DNA of 64,000 bases from Carallia brachiata (Eukaryota; Streptophyta; Magnoliopsida; Malpighiales; Rhizophoraceae). Made by a program: the position numbers and the translations under genes. The notes under the pieces are model-generated. The model worked only from the letters and a program-made list of their open reading frames with translations, was not told the origin of the DNA and did not search any database. Below, in pieces: positions 37,739-47,843 of this stretch (the stretch's first letter is position 1; each line of letters opens with the position of its first letter). The stretch lies in NCBI GenBank assembly GCA_021464245.1, contig JADCRB010000028.1, forward strand, positions 6,761,612-6,825,611, written 5' to 3'.

Positions 37739-38804
37739 CTTTGTTTATTATAATGATCGTATGAACGAAGAGAAATAAACAAAGGAAGAGGATCATACAA
37801 ACCTTAGCCCTCAGAATCATTTATCTCTTCTTTAATAATAGATTATCATCTCTATTATAAATTAAAAAATAAAAAGAGATAAAAAAATAATCGAAGGAAA
37901 GGAGAAAGAGAGAGAGGGAGAGAGACGACCTACCCAATTGTTGTCCAATATATCGTGAAATGGTACCTCCATTAGGCTGGGGCAACATTTTAAGGAATGC
38001 TAAACTTTCGAGAATTTTTATAATTAAAATTTAAATTTTTTTATTTTTTTAAATGACTTTTAAATCTTTAATTTTTATTTCATATAAGTCCATTTTTTAA
38101 ATAGGAATTGGTCAAATTGTTAGAAACATAATTTGATTTAAAAGAGACAGTGTGAAGATTACTCAAATACAAACTTAAAATATAGAATTACATCTAAATA
38201 CATATTTCGCCTTTTGTTTATCCTTCTCTTTCTATATATAAAACACAAATCCACATGAATTTGGGAAAAAATTTAGAGCTTTTGGGTTTGATATGCAAGA
38301 GAAATGAGAAAATTTTAACAAGAAACGCACATTGACATGTTTTAAGGCGCATTTGGGTGTTTTTTTTTATATTGTTTCCATTAAGTCAAATGATCTATTT
38401 AATGATTTGAAAAATTATTTTCCAAAAAAAGATTTGTATGGAAACTTTTGTGTCCGGATCATTTTTTTCACCATAACAATTTTGTTGTCTTGAAAATCCA
38501 CTTTCAATATAGTCTCATATACCTAACTAATACAAGACAAGCCAACAAACCATTGTATCTAGGCATATGTTTCGAGTGGAATTTAAATCTTTTGGTATAT
38601 TTATTACAATTCAAAACCTTAAATGATTTCATTCCTTTTATTCCGTAAGTCATTTTTATTTACAACTTGCAACTCTATCCAATTTTCTTTATTTTGCAGA
38701 CCCAGCTTATAAAGAAATTATATTTCATAAGTGATGAGGAGTTCACCAGAAGTTAATTGAGCTTAGAGTAGGGCTTTGACCTGCAAGAGAATGAAGAGGT
38801 AGGG

Positions 38805-39308
38805 GGGATATGCATTTACTTAGTCCTAAACTTTTAGGTTTTTTTTTTATTTAAGTGTAAAACCTTTTTGAGATTTCATTTCAGTTCTAAACCTTTTGAT
38901 TTTGCTCCAAATAAGTTCTTCCGTTAGTCAAACCGTTAAAAATTATTGTTGGCTAACAGAAATTTTTTTAAAAAGGTAAAATATATTATTTAAATTTTTT
39001 TATTATTAAATGCTTGTATTTTACTCTCAAATAGTAACATGTAAGTTGAGATTTTGAGTTTTTTTATTTTATTTTTATTTTTTTTAAGATTACACAACGT
39101 ATTTCTGTTAACTGGTGAATTAAAATAGTATATTTTGCTTTTTTAAAAAAATTTCTGTTAGTCAACAGTAATTTTTAATGATTTGACTAACAGAAGGACT
39201 GATTTGGAGTAAAATCAAAAGGTTTAGGACTGAAATGAAATCTCAAAAAGGTTTAAGACTTAAATGAAAAAAAACTTAAAAGTTTAGAACTAAATAAATG
39301 TATATCCC
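38805..39308. mobile_element. 504-bp foldback element, copy 2, opposite core orientation
   Basis: Same family as the element at 37233: ends GGGATATGCATTTA and TGTATATCCC, same arm phrases, but the core (ATTTTACTCTCAAATAGTAACATG) is inverted relative to copy 1. A perfect target duplication is not visible; the flanks are only similar (GAGGTAGGG versus GAGCTAAGG). Confidence 0.85.
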
Positions 39309-40084
39309 GAGAGCTAAGGGGGTGTACTACAAAACTCGCATTTGGGCTTCAATCATGTCATTGTTTTTTTTTTTTTTTTCTTCACTTGTGTCATTATAAA
39401 AAATAAAATAAATAAATAAAGTTACAAAGGAAGACTTAGTAATAGTTAAGTGGTTATCATCAGTACTCTTCAATTGAAAATTTTGATATTCGAACATCAG
39501 TCTTTTTTTCATCTCTCATTTTTCAGGTCTACTAATTCAAAGCACAAAAAAAAAAAAAACATAAATAAATAAATAATGAAGTTGTAAAGAAAGACTCGAA
39601 GACACGGTGCTTCACTCGTGCCATTATTATCCCTATGGTCTTCATTTCTTTATCATAGGAATTTGCATATAATTTTTGTGTTATTGTGAATTTGGTATAG
39701 ATTCTAACATGGTTATTGTGAATTTGGTATAGATTCTAAAATGAACTCTTTTATTTAATATAAACTTTAAATACTATGCAATTCCTACATTATCTAGCGA
39801 TAATTACTAATCCTAACATCTTATTCTATTTTCTAAAATATGATAATTTAATTGAATTCTTTTGCTTTAAAATGTGTGAAAATAAAGAAATAATAGAAAA
39901 TTTTAAATCACTTTAAATTCGATTTTACTAAGTATAACAATTCTAAATAAGTTGTACAAGATGAAAATATATGTGCCTTGAGGATCGCCAAATTGATTAA
40001 ATTTCAAACTAAATTAAATCACTAATATTTCGTCTTCACCCACTTGTATAACATGGAAACGTAAGTTCTCAATTTTTTCTTTTT
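39309..40084. other. AT-rich intergenic DNA, nothing identified
   Basis: Contains a T-run near 39365, an A-run near 39546 and a short direct repeat of about 24 bp (TTATTGTGAATTTGGTATAG) near 39680-39730. No gene. Confidence 0.4.
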
Positions 40085-40500
40085 CTTTATTTAGGCACTA
40101 GTGCTGTTGCATAAATCATTGTTGAGCAGACAAATAAATTATTTAGCTTTATTTTACCATCCTCCGAATTAGTTAAGTCATCATAATGTTTAAATTATAA
40201 ATATACTTATCTATCATAGACAATGTTACATGACAAATTTTGGATCAACCTGAACAAGCAAATGAATTATTTTACTTTATTTCACCATCGCCCAAATTAT
40301 TTAAGTTATCATTAAGCTTTAAATTATGATTAACTTTCCTATCATAGGCAATGCTACTCGTATGACTCATTTTGGGGCGACCTGAGCAAAAAAATGAATT
40401 ATTTAACTTGATTTCTGCATCGCCCAAATTATTTAAGTTATCATTAAGCTTTAAATTATAATATGCTTTCCTGTCATAGTATATGACAAATTTTGCAGGG
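40085..40500. repeat. Three tandem units of about 120-140 bp
   Basis: The phrases GAGCA..CAAATGAATTATT, CATCGCCCAAATTATTTAAGT, ATCATTAAGCTTTAAATTAT and TTTCCTATCATAG recur three times in a row. The third unit is the left end of the large tandem duplication and recurs at 53731-53844. Older single copies lie near 25210 and 26450. Confidence 0.75.
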
Positions 40501-41414
40501 ACCACGAATAAAAGAAATGTTACGAGAAAACAAGAAGATTCCTATCAGATACAGCTGAGAGGCCGCTACTATAAACCTCGAGATGAGATGGGGAGATTCA
40601 ATCTCATATTTCATTTAGAGTTTTATTATATTATTGTATTTTATATAATATTAAAATAATTATATAATTTATTTTATAATTTTTAATAATTTATTTATTT
40701 TTTAAATTTTTTTAAATTTATTTTATTAACAACTTATATCATCTTAATACTACTTAATCTGATATAAAAAAATCCATCAAATATTTTCCTTGCATTTGTA
40801 GATTATTTTATTTTTTCAATTCAGATAAATTTTAAAAAAAATAATAAAATAAAATAAGGGAACCCATGTACCCGAATTAGACTTATGGGACAACGGTTCG
40901 CCTAATTTTTTTTTATAATTCTTTAATGGGTGGGTGTTATCCCAACCCGCCGGTCCCAGAGAGAGAAAAAGAATCATAATAATAATAATAATAATAAAAT
41001 AAAGACGCAGGGGGTGGGCGGCTTTTTAAGGGCCATAGCCCGTAGCCAATAGCGATGGTTGTCGGCAGCTTACAATAAACTAAAGAAGATAAAAGAGTTT
41101 AAAAATTATTTTCTGGTTAGCAAGCGTGGTCCGTTTCAGCGATGCACCAAATTAAAAAATAATAATAATATGGTAAAGAAAAAGAGGAAAATTACTTAAA
41201 ATAAGTTTGCTACCTACTCTTGCAGACACAAGATTATTATTAAGTTGATAATTATGAAAAAATTTAAATCTAAATTAATAATAAAAAATAGTTCAAATAA
41301 AATCGATACCCTTAAAAGAGTAAATGAATAAGCCAATAACGTTAAATCATTGTCAATTAAAAAATATATGTATTTAATGTGACAAAATTCACTTATTTTA
41401 ATTAATATTTTATA

Positions 41415-42624
41415 GGGTTAATTCCCGAAAAAATCATAAACTTTTGGTTTTTTATCCAATTTATCATGAATTTTTATTTTTGCTGAATATATCACGAACT
41501 TTTCTATTTGGTAAAAATCTATCATACCGTTATGTCAAGTGGACGGATTCCGTTAGCATGCTGACGTGGCACAAACTACCACGTGGATCATAATTTAATA
41601 TTATTTTTACTGTTAAGCACTGTTCATATAGTAAAAATAATAATAAAAAAATATTTTTTACAGTTTGCACAGTAAAAATTTGGGTAAAAACTACTTTATT
41701 TTTTTAAAAGATAAAATATTTTTGAAATTAAATATAAAAATAAGTAAAATTTATTTAAATAATTTTTAAAATGAATAAAAATTAAATGAATGAAATAATT
41801 TTCTTTATTATTTTTTTGTCAGCATTGGAAATGAGAAGATAAAAAAATAAAAAAATTTATTTAAAATTTCTTAAAATTTATTCGTAAAAATTATTACCGT
41901 ATAATTGTATTTTAAATAATATTTTATAATTTTACAACTTACACCCTTTTGCACACTATGTAAGCCTGTCCGAATGATCTATCAGCCTCTGTCAAACAAT
42001 TTTCCAAGTTTTATAAACACCAGAATTGAAGGAATAAACGTATGTTTGTGCACTTCGAAAATGCAAACAAATCAGAGAATGTTTATTGTAGCTTACAGCC
42101 AGCATTTCTAATGCATGTTCTGAGTGCATTAAACTCTCACGTGAGTAATTTTTATATCATATTCTAATAAATTTTTTGATTTTTTCATCTTCTCATTTTC
42201 AATGCTAACAAAAAAATAATTAAGAAAATTATTTCATTAATTTAGCTTCTATTCATTTTAAAAATTATTTGAATAAATTTTACTTATTTTTACATCTAAT
42301 TTTAAAAATATTTTATCTTTTAAAAAAATAAATTAGTTTTTACCTAAATTTTTACTGTGTAAACATTAAAAATATTATTTTATTATTATTTTATTGTGTG
42401 AACAGTGCTTAACAGTAAAAATAATATTAAATTATGATCCACGTGGCAGTTTGTGCCACGTCAGCGTACCACGTCAGCATACTAACGGAATTCGTCCACT
42501 TGACATAACGGCATGATAGATTTTTACCAAATAGAAAAGTTCGTGATATATTCAACAAAAACAAAAGTTCATGATAGATTGGACAAAAAACCAAAAATTT
42601 ATGGTTTTTTTTGGGAATTAACCC
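41415..42624. mobile_element. MULE-like foldback element, 1,210 bp
   Basis: Termini GGGTTAATTCCC and GGGAATTAACCC; the inverted arms extend about 430-460 bp each around a unique core of about 280 bp. It is flanked by a perfect 9-bp target duplication, TATTTTATA, at 41406-41414 and 42625-42633, diagnostic of Mutator-type insertion. The sister duplication unit has one uninterrupted TATTTTATA at 60283-60291. No transposase is encoded. The arms repeat the GTGGCA/TGCCAC-rich phrase seen near 3320. Confidence 0.92.
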
Positions 42625-43090
42625 TATTTTATATTTATACGATAAAAATCACTTAAATTTAAGTAATAAAATTGTTATAGAGGCATTAAACGTTTTTTAA
42701 ACTTGAGTATTTTTGTTACGTAAGCATAATTTATTAATTAAGGTAAGTGAAATTCGTGACGTCAATTACTGTCAGTTCATATTACTAACAGAGCTATGGG
42801 CTGTTTTTGTCTGGTCTACAGCAATCCTCGTGTACAACCGAATAAATGTTTAGGAACTAAAAAGATTTGAGCCTTCTGATTGACGGTATATATATTAGGC
42901 CAGGAAAAAGCTAAACAATTATCCCTCTTTTAATTAAATTAAAACCCTTATTGGTTTGTGTTAAAAATGCGAAAAAGCAATTACACTCACTAATGAGTTG
43001 AAGGACTTAAAGGAGAACAGCAGCAGCAATCGTTAAAAGTCCAACCCGCCGTTGTTTGAATATCACTCCAGACTTAGCAGTAGAAACAAC

Positions 43091-43894
43091 TGTAACGGGT
43101 AAATTTTGAGCCTGTAACAGTTAGACTAAAAAATACAAAAAACAAATTAAATATAAAAATTTAAAATTTATGCGGGTTCGATCTCTGGGTAGATCCTCCG
43201 ATTAATACTCCTGTGTAATTTAATCAATGGCCGTGAAGGCTTAATCTTGACTGAGAGATGTTGAATTTCCACAGCGTGATCTTGAACTGTAGGAAATGGA
43301 TTCCACTGAGGGCCGATGCTTGATCTCAAGGTGGATTAGTTGAACTCCGGTGAGGGCCGTAGGAGGCTTGATCCCACTGATTGAATGGATTCCTACTCGA
43401 ATTGGATGGACTCCGGTAAGGGCTGTAGGAGGCTTGATCCCACTCAGACTGGATGGACTTCAGTGAGGGCCGTAAGAGGCTTGATCCCACTCGAATTGAT
43501 TGGACTCCGGTGAGGGCCGTAGGAGGCTTGATCCCACTCGGATATTTAAGATTTTAATATCTTGGATTTTTAATCTAGCGGATCCAACTCAGTGGCAGCT
43601 ATAGAGCATACACCCAAAATATTTAGAGAGAAAGAAAGAATGGAAAATTTTAGAAGAGAGGATTTTGCTTTTCATCCTATCCATTCAAAAGATTGGAGGG
43701 GGTGCTTATTTATAGGAGTTCCCTTCTCGTGTGAAAGCATGCGTGCAAAAGGAATAAGTCGACTTTTCCGTGTGAAAACATGCGTGTGAAAGGAAGAAGT
43801 CGACTTTTTCGTGTGAAAGTATGCGTGCGAAAGGAATAAGTCGACTATTGACTTTTTTTTTTGACCTTTGACTTTTTTTTTTAATATGTTTACA
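43091..43894 (-). repeat. 3' LTR of element 1
   Basis: 804 bp; in element orientation it starts TGTAAACA and ends CGTTACA, with the standard TG..CA ends. A TATA box (minus strand TATAAATAAG) lies near 43708-43716. The part towards the CGTTACA end contains four to five imperfect direct repeats of about 40-55 bp (GACTCCGGTGAGGGCCGTAG core, 43330-43545). The U3 side has repeats around GTGTGAAAGCATGCGTG. It shares its first half with the element 2 LTR but not the outer U3 region. Confidence 0.88.
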
Positions 43895-44020
43895 AATGCC
43901 CCCACTTCAAGGGTCGGTAAGGAAGAACTTTACAGACGTGATCCGCACCGAGTCTTGAAGTCCAGTTCGAAACTTGAGATGTCTTGATGAACATTGAATG
44001 TTGAAGTCTTCTAACTTTGA

Positions 44021-44341
44021 CTATGTCTGCTGTTGTTGGATCGCAATAGGAACCCGATACGATTTTGAGAAAGTTAGCACCTCAGCCAATATAAAAATTG
44101 ACATTCTGGCTCCAGGTGCGGTCGAGCTTCCATAGCTCGCAAATGATTTTTTATATGTCTTAAAGTTCCATAGATTTGGTGTGGATGATCCGGTAGGCAA
44201 AGAACTTGAACCTTCTAATGAGGAAGGCCCAGCACTACAGAACTTCAAGACCGGTACACAGAGAGACTGACTGTAATGATGATTCCCAAGTGTGCTCCGA
44301 CGTAATGAGAGTAGTTGGAACTTCTCTGTACGTCGCCGCAT
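44021..44341 (-). pseudogene. Conserved ORF of unknown function in element 1
   Basis: 106 codons, starting MRRRT and containing NHHYSQSLCVPVLKF and APGARMSIFILAEVLTFSKSY. No family is recognised. Element 2 has the matching ORF of 144 codons (54786-55220) with most residues kept. Here a TAG replaces the TGG Trp codon of element 2, so the last 38 codons are lost. It lies downstream of the WUS-like gene in the same frame and could be a second coding segment of the cargo or of the element. Confidence 0.45.
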
Positions 44342-44744
44342 TCAAAGGAAGATTAGGATGATTGCAGCTTCTCATCCCTCTGTGATAGATGTGAATTAAG
44401 GAGAGTAGTTGGAACTCTATGACACCGATGGCGTTGGAGACTGAGTTTCGAGGGCTTTTAGGAATCCCTCGAGGAGGACTACTTCTTCTTTTCTTAGCTT
44501 GTGCGCCTCCAACTTCTTGATCAAAGAACTTTCTGAGACAAGTGCAGAGACTAGTCATTTTCTTTTTGAGAAAAAGAAGAGCTGAGGGGTGAGTATTACA
44601 ACTCAGGCATGTAAGATATATATACATACGATAAAGAGCTTTTTTTTTTGAAAAGTCAAAAAGAAGGTACGCAGAATCGAGTAGGGTCATCCACGTCCCT
44701 TTCTAGCATAAGAGATAAAAGGGGCAGCGGCTGACGCTCGTCAC

Positions 44745-44832
44745 GAAAGTCGTTACCGTGTGTTGCAGAAGTCGTTGCCGTGTGCTGCAGAAGTCGTTGC
44801 CGTGTGCTGCAGAAGTCGTTGCACCTTATCTT
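44745..44832. repeat. Four tandem copies of a 22-bp unit
   Basis: The unit AAGTCGTTGCCGTGTGCTGC occurs four times here with slight changes, just downstream of the WUS-like stop; element 2 has two units at 55570-55615. Confidence 0.8.
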
Positions 44833-44842
44833 GTCAGCCGCC

Positions 44843-45460
44843 CTAGCGGGGCCCGAGGCGCAGCTCCAAGTCAAGCTTGGCCTCGTCTGGTGGGCCGATG
44901 ATGTTGACGTCGCTGGAGCCTTCCGGCTGGTTGATACTGCTGGAATATTATAGGAAGAGAGGCAAAGTTTCGCCAGGATGACTTCTTTCTATTAGAAAAG
45001 TCTCTCCTAAACTTAAGTACTTAGGAGGGATGAACCCTTGACTGACTCCGTAAGACTACCAGGACCAGTACGCATGCTTCCACAGGCTACGACTTTGATC
45101 GTTATAGCTTGAAGAGACCATTGCAGTAGTAGAACTCAGACCTGCTTCATTTGAGGGCGAAGCTGTACCGGTGGGATCTACTATCAGAACAGCAGACTGT
45201 GCTTTGGAAAAAGCAGTTCTCAGTGCTGGTTTCTTCCTGCTTCTCCAATTCTAGAACCAATAAAACACATTTTTTCCTTCGATCGCCCCGAGCGGGCGCA
45301 GTCGTAAGATAAGTTGGTAAATCTGAGATGTATTAGGACTAATACCTCCATTGTTGTGGAAGACTTCCTCCAAAATTTGCAGTTGTGCCATGGTTGGTTG
45401 CCACCTTGTACGGGGTGACCTTTCTTCTCCCTTGTCTTGAGGTTCTGCAACTGGTTCCAT
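44843..45460 (-). pseudogene. WUSCHEL-like homeobox gene in element 1 (three internal stops)
   Basis: An ATG at 45458-45460 opens a frame of 206 codons ending at TAG 44843-44845, with no frameshift. Residues 17-75 form a WOX homeodomain (TRWQPT...QLQILEE...LRPLGAIEGKNVFYWF) of the WUS clade. The third helix is broken by CAG to TAG at 45251-45253 (WF-stop-N). A second TAG sits at a Trp codon near codon 136. The WUS-box region reads TLPLFL followed by TAA instead of TLPLFP. The C-terminus keeps an acidic part (GPPDE) and LDLELRL, an LxLxL repressor-type motif. Known WUS proteins are nuclear repressors that keep stem cells undifferentiated; whether this copy ever acted so is inference. A minus-strand TATAAAA (45549-45555) lies 89 bp upstream. 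Confidence 0.85.
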
Positions 45461-45589
45461 CTTTCTTGTGGCAGAGGAACAAAGGTCTGGTATGTGGTGA
45501 AGATCAGTTGAGACTTATGTTGGGTTTCAGACTCAAACCCTCCGTCGCTTTTATATTTTTGGACCGTTCACAGTTTATACTCATGCGGG

Positions 45590-45995
45590 CCAGGAGTTGG
45601 ATTGGATTTTGAACTTGGGTTCTGGACTGTGTCTAGAACTTGGAATTTTTGGGTTTTGGGCTTAGGTTTTATGTCTGGGTTTTAAATTGGACTTGAATTT
45701 TTGGGCTTTTTTTATTTGGGCTTTTGGATTTGGGTAGAGTGTTTGGGCTTCTGGACTTGGACTATTTGGATTTGGGGCGAGTGTTTGGGTTTTGGATCCG
45801 GACTTAATTTTCAGGCTTTTGAGTTGGGCTTGAGTTTTTTGAATTGGACTCAAGTGTTTGGGCTTAGATTTTCGGGTTTGGATTTTCGCTTGGACTTTTA
45901 GATCGAGATTTCCGAATTTTTTTTTTTTGATTTTTTTCTTCTTTTTTTCTATTTTTTCTATTTTTTTATTTTTTATTTTTTTGATTTTTTTTAAA
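45590..45995. repeat. Degenerate GGRTTTGGGC-type repeat and T-rich tract of element 1
   Basis: Short imperfect units such as GGGCTTTTGGATTTGG fill the space between the WUS-like promoter and the integrase end, followed by a long T-rich tract. The apparent lysine-rich or Pro/Lys-rich open frames here are products of the repeat. Element 2 has the equivalent at 57080-57555. Confidence 0.7.
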
Positions 45996-46001
45996 ACATA
46001 T

Positions 46002-47098
46002 TTACACATAATACTGTTTCAGAAGTTTACCATTAATCGGGCCAATTCGGACGCCTTCTTGGTCTGACAGCATGTAAGCGTTGTGAGTATAGGCCTCCTG
46101 CACTAAGTATGTCCCGTCCCATTTGGAAGTAAGCTTGTCACCAGGTCGATACTTCATGTTGATGGGCCGTCGTACTACAAGAACAAGGTTTCCAACTTGA
46201 AAAGATCGAGGGTAGACCTTGCGGTTGAACGTGTTGGTGAGTCGGGCTTGGTAGCATTCGAGTTGCTGTTGTTCTTCGAGTCTCCTTTCATCAAGGGCTT
46301 CTAACTCATCCAGACGTAGGCGAGCATTCTCCTCCTGTGTGAGTCCTTCCAGAACAGCCATGCGCAGAGATGGAATCTGTGTTTCCAACGGCAGTATTGC
46401 TTCGACACCGTAGACAAGTGAGTATGGTGTCGCCTGTGTTGGAGTCCGGTAAGTTGTACGATACGCCCATAATGCCTCCAGAATTCTGTCATGCCAATCT
46501 CTTTTGGATTTAGAGACTATCTTCCGCAATAGGTTGCATAAGGTCTTGTTGAATGCTCAGCCAAGCCATTTGCTGGGGCATTGTACATGGATGACTTGTA
46601 CTGCTTGAACTTGAACTTGAACATCTCGCAGAGCTTGTCGATCAAGCTGTTGTAGAACTGCTTGCCATTATCAGTGATGATGAATCGAGGGACTCCATTG
46701 CGATAGATCAGCTGAGTCCAGATGAAATTGGCAACATGCTCCTTCTTTACCTCTCTAAGTGGAATAGTTTCGGCCCATTTTGAGAAGTAATCTGTTGCTG
46801 CGAGGATGTAAAGGTGACCTAGGGATGACTTTGGCAAGGGCCCCATTAAGTCGAGACCCCAAGCTTCAAAGGGCCAGGATGAGACAGTTGGATGCAGTGG
46901 CTCCGGTGGTTGATGTATGTAATTGGCATGAAATTGACAAGCTTGACAAGTTTTAGAAAACTCATTGGAATCACGTACCAACGTATCACGGCCAATAGTA
47001 TCCCATCCTTTTGAGCTGGAAGTGCAACTTAGGCCCTGATTGATGTCCGCCACAAACACCAGAATGTGCTTCAGCGAGAGCTTGTTTTGCCTCTTCAT
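46002..47098 (-). pseudogene. Integrase of element 1
   Basis: 46517-47098 carries the catalytic core: LDLMGPLP, then ATDYFSKW, ITDNGKQF and GLAE, with the three acidic residues. A frameshift just after GLAE (about 46545) leads into 46002-46529, which continues with RDWHDRILEALWAYRTT, TPYSLVYG, a GPY-like C-terminal region (LTSKWDGTYLVQEAY) and a stop at 46002. No chromodomain follows. The protein would insert the cDNA with a 5-bp stagger, as the ACAAC duplication shows. Confidence 0.9.
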
Positions 47099-47843
47099 TG
47101 CCTAGGCAGTGAAGTAAAACTCCATCAAAAGATCTTCGATGTAGAGCATCCTTGAGATATATGAAGTGGGGAGCTTGTCGTTGAATTTCTGTCTTATGAC
47201 GACGATCTTCGGGCAGCTTCCCGTGCTGTAGGTAGTCAATGATTGGTTGGCGCCAATCTTCGTCCTCCGCGAGACGTACAGATACAGCGTTGGCTGCTGT
47301 AGTTTCTTCATCATCCTTCTGTGGCACTATCCATTTCTGGCATACAGCAACAACTGTAGCCTGAATTTCTGACTTTGCAAGAGAAGTGGCCAGATTAGCC
47401 AACGCGTCTGCCTGAGTGTTTTCTCGTCGAGGCACATGCTCCAAGGTGATGCTTTCAAATTCATTCAGTAGCTGCCGAGCACGTTGATGGTAAGGCGCAA
47501 GGTCCTCTTTCTTCACGTCATACAATCCTGTAAGTTGGTTGATGACGAGCTGGGAATCTCCATGGACTTCTATAGTTGGAATCTTCATATCGACAGCCAT
47601 TTGAAGACCAATGATCAAAGCCTGGTATTCAGCAACATTATTTGAACATAACTCACCGAGAATGATAGCATATGGTAGTATTTGTCGTTGAGGAGTGACA
47701 AACACTATGCCGGCACCAGCACCATCACGCCTTGCTGCACCATCAAAGAACATCGTCCATGGTGGCAGTGTCTCAATGTAAAAGACCTCTTCATCTGGAA
47801 GATCATCTGTGAACTCCCAATCTGACGGAAGGGTGATCTGCAA
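46986..47843 (-). CDS. Archaeal-type RNase H (second RNase H) of element 1
   Basis: 285 codons open. The motifs MFFDGAARRDGAGAGIVF, ELCSNNVAEYQALIIGL, VHGDSQLVINQL and ENTQADALANLA give the catalytic Asp/Glu/Asp/Asp set. A second RNase H of this type after the ordinary RT/RNase H is a mark of the Tat lineage. It also includes the start of the integrase zinc-binding region (HSGVCGGHQSGPK), overlapping the next piece in another frame. Confidence 0.85.
   Translation of the reverse strand: MQITLPSDWEFTDDLPDEEVFYIETLPPWTMFFDGAARRDGAGAGIVFVTPQRQILPYAIILGELCSNNVAEYQALIIGLQMAVDMKIPTIEVHGDSQLVINQLTGLYDVKKEDLAPYHQRARQLLNEFESITLEHVPRRENTQADALANLATSLAKSEIQATVVAVCQKWIVPQKDDEETTAANAVSVRLAEDEDWRQPIIDYLQHGKLPEDRRHKTEIQRQAPHFIYLKDALHRRSFDGVLLHCLGNEEAKQALAEAHSGVCGGHQSGPKLHFQLKRMGYYWP

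Noticed and set aside
45662..46009. Lysine/proline-rich ORF on the minus strand
   Set aside because: It is encoded by degenerate GGRTTTGGGC repeats and a T-rich tract, and is not conserved between the two elements as protein.
46002..46200. Chromodomain at the integrase end
   Set aside because: The sequence after the GPY-like part ends within about 20 residues and lacks the aromatic cage; this agrees with Tat rather than chromovirus lineage.
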